From assembly GCA_020746105.1 (NCBI GenBank), contig CM036618.1:12693001-12757000 (forward strand): a stretch of DNA of 64,000 nt, given 5' to 3'. The notes under the pieces are model-generated. The model saw nothing but the letters and a program-made list of their open reading frames with translations, was not told the DNA's origin and did no database searches. Both the position numbers and the translations under genes were made by a program. This DNA is from Trogon surrucura (taxonomy: Eukaryota > Chordata > Aves > Trogoniformes > Trogonidae). Position 1 is the first letter of the stretch. Each line of letters starts with the position of its first letter. This document shows positions 50,024 to 62,975 of this stretch, one piece after another.

Positions 50024-52045
50024 ATCTCCTTGCATATCCTCCACTATCTTCAAACTGCACTTCCATCCATTTTTATTTTTTCCTGTGTCAATACACTGAA
50101 GAAAGACCATTTTTTTGCGAATTTTGCTTCTTTTAATCGTTCTAAATTCAAAATCTGAGATGATAAATATAGCAAATATGTTTCTAATTTGACCTGATGT
50201 ATGACAATGTCTGAGGATCTTTCAGCACTTCCTAGTAAGAAGTTCTTACTGCAGTCTTATTTTTTGTTTATGAGAGAAATAAATCACATCTATTTTAGTC
50301 TCTGTATCTGAATTTCAATTAGTTTGATTCAATAGGACTGAGGAGTTTTCTTGTCTCTCAAATTTAAATAATTTAATTAAATTAATTAAATTTGTTCATA
50401 GATTCATTTATTCCATAGTCTGTGAACTTCTCTAATAAGGTCATATATTGTAGATTCTTCTTCAAAAAGAATGTAGAATAGTTTTAAGTGCTGAACTGTG
50501 ATTAACTTGCGGGTATACATGATTGACAGAAACTTTCATTTTGTTTTCAAATGAAGGTTCAGATCCTGTTGGAAAGGTAGACTTTGTTTGAGAACAAGAT
50601 ATTAGCCTTAATTTAGATATAGCCAAATTATATAACTGTGTTTATTAGGTCAAATTTCCTTATGTCTTCTCAGGTCAAAATAAAATTAATCAATTTACAA
50701 GTTTTTTTGCTTGTTTGTGTTGTTTTGGGGTGGGTTTTTTTTTATTATTTGTTTTGATTTGTCCAGTTCTCTAACTGTGGAAGATGTGGTATAGGTTCAA
50801 GTTAATGTGATTAGAAATCAGTTAGGTAGAAGAGAACACTAGATTTTAGGAAATGCATTACACAGTCTCTCTAAAAAATAGGTCATCTGAAAAGCTTTCA
50901 GAACTAATTGGTCCTGAAAGTGGAATAGCTCTTACTTACTGTCACAGGGTCCTCTGATATTCCTGCAATTCTACATGAGTCTGTTTACAAATGTTTTCTT
51001 TAAAAACAGAGCCCTTCTGCCTTTTTTTTTCTTTTCCATTTTTTTTTCCATCTGTTTTTGGAGAAGAGGGGGATGTACTTAGTAGTTAAAGAGTGCGGTA
51101 TTAAAGGCTACAAAATAAATGAGATTATCTGTGACTAATATTTTAATCCAGAGCCCTGGAATTCCCTGTGCATGATTGAAGCTATTGCACAATTGGCTGA
51201 CTGCAGACATAGCATCTCTGTGCTTCTAAGGGGCTGAATGAATCTGATACCTACCTGTTTTGTAAAGGTTAGTGTATGTAGGAGAGGTATTAACAGATCT
51301 TCATTGCAATTTCACTTAATAATTCTTTCTTAACACTGAGTGTGGAACGAGAGAACATTAATAAATGGTTAAGAGTGAAATGCATGGTTTACAGTGAAAC
51401 CCTACAAGCAATGAAGAGAAAGACATTAACAGACATATATTTACCTTACAGGCTATGTGTTGTGTTTTTCCAAATTTTCACCGTTCCCTTGAAAGCCCTA
51501 GCATATATCTTGTTCAAAGCTTCCCTTTGGAGCAAACAGCTCCTTATTTGTATTTACTTTGTTTTGTGTACAGGACAGGAAAGAGAGCCTACAGTGCAAC
51601 TTTCAGGAATTTACCAAACCAGTCCTCTTAAATAAAGTGATTAAGTTATCAATTTCATTAAATGAGACAAGTTTGCTTCAAAGCCAAAGGAATGAGAGTC
51701 TATATTCATAAAAATAAGAGAAGGTGTTGGCTCAACTACATTTGGAAAACAGAAGGAAATGGCAAAAAAACCCAGCTGCTAAATATGCACTGATTTGTTC
51801 TGAGGCATCTTATCACTGACTGGAGATGGCCCAGGATTTACAAGTTTGGAGATGATGTATCAAATACAGGCAGCTCCACAGGAATTGGTACTATACCTCT
51901 CTAACATAGTCTTGAAAACTTGACTGTCTCTTATGTGTCTGTCACTAAGGCTTTTGTGCTCTTCATTGGGCCTGTGCATGAAAGGAAAAGATCATGGTGT
52001 GGGTTTGCTCTAAATTATTTTCTCTGCCTGATTCATGCATCCAGT

Positions 52046-52105
52046 TAAGTGTGGGACATCATGTCAAGAAGAAGTTTTTTAAGTGATATCCTAGGAAATA
52101 CCAGT
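52046..52105 (+). repeat. member A of a diverged dispersed repeat pair
   Basis: GTGGGACATCA followed by an Ag-rich spacer and then GTTTTTTAAGTGATATCCTA aligns with the copy at 53685-53742 (GTTTTCTAAGTGATGCCCTA) with a few substitutions. The two lie in direct orientation 1.6 kb apart. The family is not recognised. Confidence 0.45.
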
Positions 52106-52379
52106 TGAGTACCTGATCCAGTCCTTCTGGAGGTACTGAAATATATTAAGTCCTCTGCTGTACACAACAGCTCCAATGAAAAGTTTTTGGATAAAAGTTC
52201 TCTGAAACCAGAGAAAGCACAAATATGAACAAGTTTTTTTTTGGCGAATAGGAACAGCATTCCACAGTGGATAGATAGTCCACCTGGACAATAAAGATTA
52301 TGTGAAGGACTGTATCCAGTGCCCACTTGTCCTCAAGTCTTTGTAATGTGTCCCTCTTTGGTTCCAATTCTTGCTTAGC

Positions 52380-52750
52380 TAATATATATTTTTAATTTGG
52401 ACGATGGTGAGTGTGACTGCTAAATAGACCGTAAGCAATATGCATTGGCACAACATGGAAAAATACGGCTGAAGAGTGATTAATCTTGTGGGCTTTCCAT
52501 GCCCCCTGGTGGAAAATCGTCAGTGTAACCGTCAGGATTTCTTGCAAAAAGCGTCTCTTGTTAACAGATGTGTGGTTCATGAAACATATCTGAGTCGCAT
52601 TCTCATTTGAGGCACTGCACTATTATCGGTGTGTAGACCGTGAATAAGAACACACAGGATCCCAAGTTACAAATGAGCACCTGGACTCATTTAAGTGCTG
52701 CTAGCATGATGTACATTGCTCGTACGGTATAAATTGCTGGCCTAAAATTT
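52380..52750. promoter_or_regulatory. CpG-dotted block around a CTCF-like motif, candidate conserved element
   Basis: About ten CpGs occur in 370 bp of otherwise CpG-poor desert, including GGACGATGG, AATACGGCT, AATCGTCAG, AACCGTCAG, AAGCGTC, GTCGCA, ATCGGTG, GACCGTG and CGTACGG. The block contains the CTCF-type site at 52501. No exon, repeat or ORF explains it. An enhancer or boundary role is inference. Confidence 0.35.
52501..52512 (-). promoter_or_regulatory. CTCF-like core motif
   Basis: GCCCCCTGGTGG on the + strand reads CCACCAGGGGGC on the - strand, an exact match to the vertebrate CTCF core. The motif orientation points toward RDH14. Binding is predicted and not shown. Confidence 0.55.
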
Positions 52751-53684
52751 CTTGCAGGCAAATGATGCCAAGCTCTTAATATATATAAAATGAACTCTAG
52801 TAACTTAAGCAAAATAATCACAATTTTCCCCACAGTCTTTCCAGGATTTCAATCTGGAGGGTTTCGAAGGATACACAATACCTTGTTACAAACCATATAA
52901 TGTTTTAAAAGTATCCAACTGACAACCTTGGCTAACATTGTATCTTCTATCTAGATTGCTTCAATATGTCATGTCCATATCACACCACTCTGTCCGTGGT
53001 CCCCATGCCAAGGATTTCTGTCTTGTCCAACCTTTCCATCTGGAAGTAATGAGCTTAATATTCTGGCTCTAGCCCCATAAAAGCTATGTCACAAAAAAGT
53101 AGCAGTCTTACGAACTGTTGTATACCCCAAAGACAAATCTGAGATCCACAGAGCCTCTCAAAGTTCTACTCAGATTCATTTAAAGACAAGTTTTCCACTC
53201 TACTCCCATAAGACCTCCCAGCATACTGTAAGACTGTGAGAGTTATATAACAACCATTTATGCTTAAATCCTGTCCTAGACATGTCAAAGGACTGTGCTT
53301 AACAGATAATGAAGGGATAGGATGCTCCTCTGGGGCAAAACACATTGTGTTATAAGATTTGGTCTTAAGATGGCTGTTCTTTTCATTGCAATTCTTCTGA
53401 AAGACTAAAACAAAGGAAGCAGAAGTTGTTTGTTTTCAAGCCTTTTCTCATCTACTATAAAGTGAACACAACCTCTCTGGGAGCTAGTTGTGTGAATGGA
53501 GAAAAGAGTGAGGTAGGTATCACCCATTAGCTTGAACCTCAGTTCTTATTCTACATTCTGAGACTGAGAGCATCAACAGAGCTCCTTTCACTGCTGCTGT
53601 GTGAAGGAGTGGAGACCTGTTCTGATGAGGGTCCTTCTTAAATCTCTTTTCTTTCCATTCTCCTTCTATCAGAGAGTGAGAAGA

Positions 53685-53742
53685 GTGGGACATCAATCCC
53701 AGCAGAGGTTTTCTAAGTGATGCCCTAAGAAGTATCAAGAAC
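53685..53742 (+). repeat. member B of a diverged dispersed repeat pair
   Basis: GAGTGGGACATCAATC and GTTTTCTAAGTGATGCCCTA pair with the copy at 52046. Both lie in desert outside any CR1, so this may be the visible core of a larger, eroded repeat. Confidence 0.45.
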
Positions 53743-56700
53743 TACCATAACACTGACCATGAGTTTGCATTTTCTCATAAGCCAATTTTTGTCTCATTTT
53801 CTAGTCTTATCGTCAGTTTGCAGAAATTGGAATACTGAGCCCAGATGTGACAGCATTCCCCAGACACCTCACCTGGGATGCCTAAATTTACAGAAGGAAG
53901 CACATCACTTACCTTTGGCACCTACTTTAGTATGGAACGAATCTTGCTCTGGAAGTACCTCCCTCCTCTCATTAAATACAGACAAAGATAGCCCTGGAAT
54001 AGTGTTTAAATAAAATGAAGTGATATCAGTCCTATATTGATGCCAGGATTAGAAATAGAACTTGTTGAGTCAGCTCATGTGTATGTCATGTTCTTACACC
54101 ATTAAAAGAGCTAATTTTCTTATTCCTTGACTATTTTAATTGCACCTATTTTGAACTCTTTATCATTTAATTGAAACTTCATTCAGTGTCTTTCAGAATA
54201 GAAACCAATTTTAAGAGTAGACCCTTACTCTTCACTAGGAAGATGTGCAGGCACAGGTGAATTAATCGTATGTACTTAGAATCACTATTATGTTATTGCT
54301 GGCCAGAAAATAAGATGAAGAATTGAAAAATTAAGTTCTGAAAGCAAAATACTTTACAAGATCCTATTAGATTTGTTGAAATTAAATTTTGGCAGACAGG
54401 GATGTTCCGACATTGCCAAAATGTCTTGGTTTATAATTTTGGAATGGGGCATCTAGTATTTCCTTTCAAAACAGTTTTTCATGCTTACTGTCCTTATGAT
54501 GTATTTCATTTTGTGTTCCCAATACAATTAAAAATTAAACCATAATCAAATGTTTATCTGAGATATTTCAGTTGACACAAGACTTTTTTTTTTGTTAAAA
54601 ACTTCTCTTCCAGATAATTTCAAAATTGTCAGAAGTTGTGCCTAACTGGCCTAAGACCAAATCCAAAAATCGTCTGCAAATTTATTTTCTTCGTAGATAG
54701 GATTTATTGTTGATATCCCACCAAGGGTGTGTCTTCAAAAGCTGAAAGGAAAAGAGATTCACTGTTCCTCAGAGATAACTTCACACTTACTGATCCAGGA
54801 CTTAAAAATTCTATTTCCACAAGAATACCCAGTACTAAAATGTTTTTCTGCAAGTAAAGCTGAGGAAAAAATTGATGGTTTTTGGTTTGGGGGTTTTTTT
54901 AATAACACCTTGCAAAATTTAAAGTGGTTAGAGGACATAAAGTGAAATATTATCATCTCTGAAAATACAGCTGTGTTGGTTTATAACATTAAAATGCCTG
55001 ACTGGTTAAAGTACATGGTTGCTCTTATTTGCCTCTGTGAAGGGCATGTTCAAGAAGCAAGAAAGGAAATACTTCTGCATAGCTACGGGTTCAGAGACAA
55101 CAGGCTTGATATGTTTATTTATTAGCATCAGTCTGTGCAACAGTTTTTTCAAATACAAATTTGCTCCAAGAAGCCAGATCCTTCAGCCTATTGAGCTAAT
55201 TTTTCACTGTTTCATAGCTCACTTCATAGTGGTGGAAAATGATGTGTACCATGTGGAGGGTCTTCCTGAATACTTCCTCAGAGAAGAGGGCAACAAGTCT
55301 CTGGCTGTTGTAAAGCCAGCAGAGATGTCTTTGCTATCTGTGACACCTCTACTGTGCTGCCTGGCATGAGGCATGAGTGCATTGACAAAGAAGACAGAGA
55401 ATGTGGACAGAACAGCATTTTCGCTGCATGATTTTCCCAGAGCTTATGAGTTCAATTCACTGGCAATATTTTAAAGCATTTCTCAGCAGTGCTCTGTTTG
55501 AATGCTTGCAACCACACTTTTTCATCTACTCTCTTCCCACTTTCCTCACTAGCAGACTAGAACTTGGCCCAAATTTATTCCTAATCACTTAGACATCTGC
55601 TTTTTGCGGCTTCCCAGGTCACCACTTAGGCTCTCCTCCTGGGTGTCGGTCAACAGAGGTGATTGACTCCTGTACTGAGATGTCACCTTGACTACAGCTG
55701 GACTCTGCACCCTGTGAGGTTCTCTGGCAGGCTGAGCTTACTGAAGGCTCCCATTGCTATGGCAGCTCTCACTGTGTATGAGCTCCACACCCTTGACAGC
55801 TGTTTAAGGTTTCCTTTACTTAAACTGCTCCAGAATGTACCATACCAGAAAAACTCAAGACCCTTAACCAAATAATCCTTCCCTCCACCCATAATGCACA
55901 TACTTGCACGCAAATTATCAATGATGTTTCAAAAAAAAAAAAGGTAAATTTTAGCTTTTGTTCTGTGTCATAATGATTTGTTCACGTGCTGAAGCTCCAT
56001 CATAGAAGCAAAGATTATAATCACTGTCTCTTTTCAGAAGGATTTATAGTGCTAGTATAAAGGAAGAAATACGGGATAGACACAGGTGGGAAGAATAAGA
56101 AAATAATGAGGCAGCCTTAGTTTTTGTGAAGTGTATTAGCATAATCTTTCAAATCTGAGCTACATTATGCTACTTTGTTTGGCCTTCCTACCTGTATGTC
56201 TGTCCTTACTGGAGTTCAGTTTTGACAATGTTCATGCTCAGCATTTCTATAATAGAGAATGAGTTAAATGACCCTGAGCACAAATGTATCCAGGATTAAA
56301 CCGATTTATTTTAATGATGGCAACTGCACTGAAAGTGACTTGAGAGTTAGAATAATTGTCATGCCAAACTGCTTCAAGAGCAAGCAGCTACCTCTGAATG
56401 TTCTTCTGATATCCAATTGTTTGTCCACAGGTCATACAAATCATATTGCTAAGCAGGTTGCTTTTATGTACTACTGTTGAAATATGAATACAACTGCTTT
56501 TCAAGTTTCATCTAATTTTTCAAGACTGTCTTTCAGAGGAAATGGAACCTAAGGTGATTTAACTTTTGGGGGAGGCAGAGGGGGGTTAAATTCAGTCAAT
56601 TTATGTTCATTATAAACAAATCCAAATTCCTAGCTAGTATGGTATGACTAACATATGTCACATACTACAGCATGTCTGGTGTACCCTTTAACATTTTAAC

Positions 56701-59533
56701 AGTCCATCAGACATTAATGTGACTTAAACATCAAAAACAGGTTCATTTTGCCATTAATATCCTGAAACAAGAACATCTAATATACACATCCTGAGATTTA
56801 ATCTGTAAACATAACCAAAAATGTCTGGACGAAGGGGGCTTGTTTATATTCCAGTAGTGCTACTTCCATGAAGCATGTGTCTGCTATCTTTAGTATGCAA
56901 CTCTAGCATCCTACCACTGAGAGAGCCCTAATGTCTTTGATACTGTTAGGGAGGCTTATAAGTCTTCTGCTGACATGCCAGTCCCTTTGTAGATCCCCTA
57001 AAGTTAAAGCTACTGATAAACATAACTTGTCTTATAAAGAGGGGAAGAATTTTAAAACCACTTCAAACATGTTCAGGATTTTCCTATTCATTTTTCTATG
57101 GTGTGAAAGCAGGTTCTGAAGTGAGCTGGAATTAAGAGGACATGCTTTTCTTTACCGGAGTAATGACTTGTTTAATAAACAAGAAGGGAAAAGGAAAAAT
57201 GAGAAGATGCATGCAGACTGACAAAATAAGAATAACTGAGAGAAAGTTAGTAAAATACAAATCAGCTTTCCGTCCAGTCAAATCTCATTGTTTATTTTTC
57301 TATCATTATTCAGATACTTGATTTCTGTATTGATGAATGCTCCAAGAGGTACATTTCTTAGGAATTAATGTAGGACAAAGCACATGTGCACTAATGTCTC
57401 CAAACAGTGTATTTATAAACTGTGTTAGGAGTGACTGAAGCCACTGCAGTCAGGAAGATAATGAGTTAAAAAGTGAAGGGGGAAAAAAAAAAGAATAGCT
57501 ATACCCTTTGATATCTGTAAGATTGTGTAATCCAACTCTTACGTCGATAAAACCACAATGTAATTGCTATGGAGTGAACTGCATTAGCAACTATGGCCTT
57601 GGAAAAGCAACCAGATACATTCAAGGTCTGAAGTACAGATGAACACTTCAGTGAAGGCAGGTCTTAAATCAATCATTGCACTGGTGGAATTTGTCAACAG
57701 CACGATTTTTTTTTGAAGAAAAATGCAGATTCATCTGAACTTTTTACACCAGTGCATGTGTTTCCACTAAATTTTTTGTCAGGACAATTTTGCAAGCTGA
57801 AGCTGGAATTTCTCATCAAAACCAAGCAGAGAGAATCCTTTCTCAAAATAGCTAATACCATGGGAAACTACTTTGGCATAGAAGAACAAAAGCAAGGACT
57901 TCAGAATGGTCTCCTGAGAAATCTTATTTCAAGTGTGTGAAACAGGGTCAGGGCAAATCTGAGCATGGGCAGATGATTGTCAGTACAGTTAAATTTTTAG
58001 CATGATCCTTGGTAATAGGTTGGCCTGGGCTAACTACCTCTCTCCCAGAAATGTCACAGCACAGCTGAGGGGATAGTTTGAGCCAGTATAGATGCAGTCA
58101 GCATGTTTTAGGGGGTTAAAAGCAATTAACTGTGTCAACACAAGCCCTGTGAGCTTGCCTCAGGACAGAGAGAAGTCCCTGGGCAATTTAATTTACTAGT
58201 ACAGCTGCAATACAGTAGTCCCTGTGAGCTCATGGGGGGCTTATAAGATAACAGTGGAAAATACTTTTTCACATACATTTTTGCTGCAATTTTTTTTTCT
58301 GGAATGCTCTCGGCATTGTCCCACTGTAGACTGAAAATGATTTCTGAAACCTTGACTTTTTTAGCAAGATAAAGCTTGCTTTCTGGCCAACTCTAGAAAA
58401 AAATTTGACAATATTGACATAGAAACTAACAAAATTTATATTAGTGAAACCCCCAGTGTGGGTACAGTTATGCAGATAAAAGTATAGTTTATACATATTT
58501 CTCTTCCTGTAGTGCCTCAACATTAAGGGTTCACTCAAATTTCCCAGTCAGAATCTATGTTAGGTTTTTTTTCATATCCTTCTCTTTCAGCAACTGTAGC
58601 ATGAAAAAGACCCACACAGGAACTGAGAAAGAATAAGATATGGATGAACAAAGATAGCATGTTCAAATACCTGTGTATTCTGAACATACATAGACAACAT
58701 TTAAGACATAGATTCATATGTGTTGCTCTGATGAGCTTCCAGCGGTTGATAAAACTTAGGGCACACACTGGTAATTTATTTTAGGGGATATTGCTTTACT
58801 TGTCTATACCGTGAAAGTTATGCACATAGCTTTGAAACATATTAATTCATTTTTCTATGTGTAGGTGTTTGTCAAGTGAGGACACCAGTCTTCCAACTTC
58901 AGGTAGATATCGAAAATCCCAGGTGTACTTCTGTCCACGTTCTCTAAGAGTAGTTTAGAAAATGGTCATGCAACCATGTCTGCACTTAGACCTTCCTGAA
59001 GTTAGATGGGATTTCTCACACCAAGTCACGTTTCCAAACTAGAATAATTGCCTTTCTTGTAAAGTTCTGAGGTTACACCTTTTGAGGATTTCAATCTTCT
59101 TTGCATAGGAAGATTTCCTTTTACAAAGATAAATGCTGGAAAACGAGAAATCCAGTGATGAGATATAGAGGTCTGAAGAGGAGGAAACAAGTTAGAAGGA
59201 TGTAGATACTTAGCTGAGATAGCATGATGTTCGTATCTAGGAGCAATGCTAAAAGCTGAACTGAGCCTCTAAATACTCCTAAGACAGTTTTATCAGTGAC
59301 ATTTTTCTTCATATAAGTAGAGACCATGAGACCCATCTGCATTAGTGCATCCAGTCCCTTACACCATCACCAAGTTTCACCTTGAAATTAATTTTCTTGC
59401 GACCTGACCCTTCCAAGTGCCCATAAGATATTCTTCAACTTACTGATTTCATTTGCAGAGCTCTGCAACTATTGCACATTTTATGTGGGATAGATGGTCT
59501 TTGCTTCAATTTTCAGTTTCTGGAGACACAAAA

Positions 59534-60350
59534 CCATAGAATCCTAGAATATCAGGTTGGAAGAGATCTCAAGGATCATCTGGTTCAATCTTTCTTGGCA
59601 AAAACCTGGTCTAGACAAGACGGCCCAGCATCCTGTTCAGCTGAATCTTAAAGATGTCCAATATTGGGGAGTCCATCACTTATCTGGGGAAATTATTCCA
59701 AAGGTTCATCTCATCATGAAAAATTTTCCTCTTATGTCCAATCAGTCTCCCCAGGAGTAACTTGTGTCCATTATACCTCATCTTTTCCATATGAATTCTT
59801 GTAAAAAGGGAGTCTCCATCTTCTTTGTATTCACTCTCTAAATACTGGAACACGGTGATAAGATCTCCCCATTTTTTCAAGGCTGAGCAAACCAAATACT
59901 CTCAGACTTTCCTCATGGCAGATTTCCCAGTCCCTTGGTCAACTTTATGGTTCTTTTCTGGACCCTTTCCTGCCTGTCCACACCTTTTTATAGCAGGGAC
60001 CAAAACTGAACATGGCATTCCCGGTGTGGCCTGACAAGTGCTGAGTAGAGTTGGGTAATGACTTCTTTATCTCTTCTGGTGATGCTCTTGTTGATAAAAT
60101 CCAGCATTCCACTGTTTTTCTTTGCCACAGCAACACACTGTTCACTTGCATTGAGTTTGTTGTCCACCAGCACCCACAGGTCCCTTTCCACAGACCTGCT
60201 CTCCAGATGGGTAAATCCCAACCTGTGCTGCGCTCCTGGATTGTGTTTCCCCTGGTGCAAGAACTTAGACTTTTCCTTGTTGAACTTCAAAAGGTTTTTG
60301 TTAGTCCACTTTTCCAACTGTGGTGGGTTTGTGGCTGGCAGAGCTTTTTA
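59534..60350 (-). mobile_element. CR1 LINE, older subfamily, antisense (3' part)
   Basis: The 3' end is at the left (CATAGAATCCTAGAATATCAGG, then GTTGGAAGAGATCTCAAGGATC), followed leftward-to-rightward by ORF2 C-terminal sequence read on the - strand. The frame 59988-60317 contains NLLKFNKEKSKFLHQGKHN and SALVRPHRECHVQFWSLL, the CR1 C-terminal signature. Stops and shifts split the frame, so it is inactive and older than the 32 kb and 49.6 kb copies. Confidence 0.88.
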
Positions 60351-60735
60351 GTAATGGAAGGACTACAGGATGGCTCCTTGTGAAACTTCCAGAGCCTTCC
60401 CCAACCCAGGTAAAAGTTGGACCTGCCTCTGGCGAAGGCCAGACCCATCAGCATTTCTGTGCTCAGTGTATTTAAGAAGGGAAACCTGTTCTGCTAGCCT
60501 CTTTTTCCTGTCTTTTGTGCTGGGGAGATCTTTGTGTTGAAGAGAAGAGGGAGGTGAGAGGAGCAACCATGCTGTCACCAAGGTCAGTGAGGAAAAATGG
60601 TGCCAGAGCAGAGATTTCCCTGAGGCATGTGCAGCAAATCTGAGGGAAGCCTGTACTGGAGTGGTCCGTTGCCGGGAGGACTGCTGGCCATGAGAGGGAC
60701 CTACACTTGTAGGAAGGACTCATGTTGGAGAAACC
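60351..60735. repeat. unclassified segment interrupting the antisense CR1, possible LTR-like insertion
   Basis: This segment separates the reverse-transcriptase piece (60736-60895) from the rest of the same CR1 and has no CR1 similarity that I can see. It includes GTATTTAAGAAGGGAAACC, a TATA-like context, and purine-rich GGAGCAACCATGCTGTCACC and TGTAGGAAGGACTCATG phrases that resemble an interspersed avian repeat I cannot name with confidence. A nested insertion is the simplest reading. Confidence 0.4.
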
Positions 60736-60895
60736 CAAGGACAACTGTCTTCCATGGGATAGTTCCTCATCCACCCCACAGACCACTTGCCTAGATCGTA
60801 ACACACCAGTTTCTCTAGGAGGAGGCTGTGGGGAACCATATCGAAAGCCTCGGAGAAAGCCAGGTAGACAATATATGGAAGGAGATGCTACTCTG
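60736..60895 (-). mobile_element. CR1 LINE reverse-transcriptase fragment, antisense
   Basis: Read on the - strand it gives VYLAFSEAFDMVPHSLLLEK and CYDLGKWSVGW, the CR1 reverse-transcriptase block normally written YLDFSKAFDTV. It is in the same orientation and expected order relative to the 59534-60350 part, so both probably belong to one element split by an insertion. Confidence 0.85.
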
Positions 60896-62891
60896 TTTTC
60901 TATTTAAAAACAGTGACTCTCCTCCCCATTGTATGAAAGGGATATAAAATATTAACAATGAAGCAAACAACATTCACTATTTTCTTGCTGTTTCACGCTT
61001 TTAAAGCTGATGTCTGAGGAGTTGATTCATGTTTGTTGAACACTTGGTCTTCAAAATGCACACAGTTACAGATACTTCCAATACTGTTTCTCTTTTATTA
61101 AGACCAATAAAAATTAGTCACCATGACTTTGTGTTAACTTTTAATTTCTAAACAAATGTCCATGCAGAAATCAGGTCCTCCACAGGGATTAGCTATTGTG
61201 AACTATCTTTCTTTCATTTTAGATTGCCTGTGTTCTGCCTTACAGCCAAAATGAAACCTAGTTTCTCTCCTTTGACCACATCTCAATGCGGATAGTACGA
61301 AGCACTAAGAGCTTTCCATTGCTGTGGTATATGCTGTTAATTGCTAACATATTCTGCCACATCATTTTTCACAGTATTGGAACTTCTTAACTATACCACA
61401 ACTCAACAAATATTAACAGGACCAGACATGTCTTGGAAGATGGTACTGCTAGTATTTCCTTCCTCCTTTGGTTCCCACTGAGCAGATGTAAATCACTTTG
61501 GGACCACATTTCAGTTCTGAAACCTGTTTCAGTTTTGCTCAAACTTAATTGGAGGACATGTGGAGTTTTCTTTCATTCTCAAAAACAACAAAAAAGGCGG
61601 TATTTGAGCTTTAATTACCGAGAAGCTCTCCCCCACAGAATCCACTTAGGCAGATATATTGTAGGAAATCCATGAAAAAACACAGCTCCCAATTTTTACT
61701 GAGATACTAAACAAAATTGTAACTGGCCTCTCAAGACCCTGACCACATGTCCTGTTCTTGTTCTCTTTAGCAGCTTCTCTTTCAAGCTCTCTTCAGTACC
61801 TAGGCTGTCCTGAGTGATGCATTCGGAACTGAGCCTTCATGGTAGGGCATGATCCTCAGTAGGGTCCTCGAGTACTCCTAAGAGTCAAACAAGTGATTAA
61901 TAAAGAGCAGATCGCAGGCTGTAAATTGCATTTCATTCACATAATTCAGAAACTTGCTCCCACAAAAAGAACTTGTCTACATTCATTTGGTGAAAAATGA
62001 GAGATGGGCTCAGGTTTCGTGAGTCTAAACCCAGAGTTTTCTTCCTCCATTGGGGAATCTAAGTTTTCTTTTGAACAGAAATTTAGATTAAATTAAAAAA
62101 ATACATTGCTGCTTTCACAACCTTCTTGACTCATAACCAGGGACTCCTCTCTGTAGTTCTGGTTTGTTCTAGTTATTCTTTGCAGGTGATTTCTGAACAT
62201 TTATGTTGCCCTGGGCAAGCGATTGAATGTAACTCTATTTTCCCAACTGAAAAATGAGAATAGTACCGCATATGACATCTTCTGACCAATGATACTGGGC
62301 TGCCTAACATCTGAATATGTGCATATCATTTATGTATTGCAAAGTAAATAAATATTTTGCTGCTTGATGATCATTCTATTTCTTGGTTTATGGAGAACAT
62401 AAAAATACATATAAAAAAACATTTCTTGTTATTAATTAAATTAGTTTCTTAACCAGAGACAAAAGACTGAAGCAGAACCAACCAACCAAGGAACCAAAGC
62501 CCAATACAGTCCTGCTGCCTCAGGAAAACAGGCTTCAACTTCCTAATTTTCCTCTAAAGAACCCTTTACAGAACATCAATGTTTTGGAAGAATAGGGGAA
62601 AAACAACTAACTTGTAAGAGAGAGGGAGATTCACATATATTTTTTATATGTTATTTAACAGTTCAGTAATTCTTCATACTTTGAAAAACAAGTAATGACT
62701 TTACAGTAATCCAAACTCATTTTTCCTCATTCTGTGTGTAGAATCAGCTTTGTTCTATTGTGTTTGTTCAGGGAACTTTTTATTAAGCAGAGCAGTACAC
62801 ATTGTCAGTGTCCTAATTTTATCACTGCTGATACAGAAATGTGTGATATTGACATCTGTCTAACACTATATTGGATTGTGTCGCTGCAATC
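60896..62891. other. intergenic desert, 60.9-62.9 kb
   Basis: AT-rich unique sequence with no gene, repeat or motif that I can support. The 80-codon ORF at 61433 (+) shows no family resemblance. Confidence 0.55.
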
Positions 62892-62975
62892 ACCAAATCA
62901 TAGAATGTGTTGGTCTGGAAGGGACCTTTAAAGGTCATCTAGTCCAACCGTCCTGCATTAAGCAGGAATATAAGG
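62892..62975 (-). mobile_element. short CR1 3' end fragment, antisense
   Basis: ATCATAGAATGTGTTGGTCT, then GGAAGGGACCTTTAAAGGTC and ATCTAGTCCAACC, is the reverse complement of a CR1 terminus. Only about 80 bp remain, an extreme 5' truncation. Confidence 0.85.

Larger units (their letters stand above)
50024..59533. other. intergenic desert, 50-59.5 kb
   Basis: No gene is supported. Features noticed are an AT palindromic run (AATTTAATTAAATT, near 50370), T-rich low complexity around 50700-50760, a CpG-dotted block at 52380-52750 with a CTCF-like site, and a diverged roughly 55-bp repeat pair at 52046 and 53685. All ORFs are short and unsupported. Confidence 0.5.

Noticed and set aside
50356-50392. 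AATTTAATTAAATT palindromic run
   Set aside because: Low-complexity AT sequence where such palindromes are expected.
60051-60383. + strand ORFs of about 100 codons
   Set aside because: Antisense shadows of the CR1 at 59534-60350.
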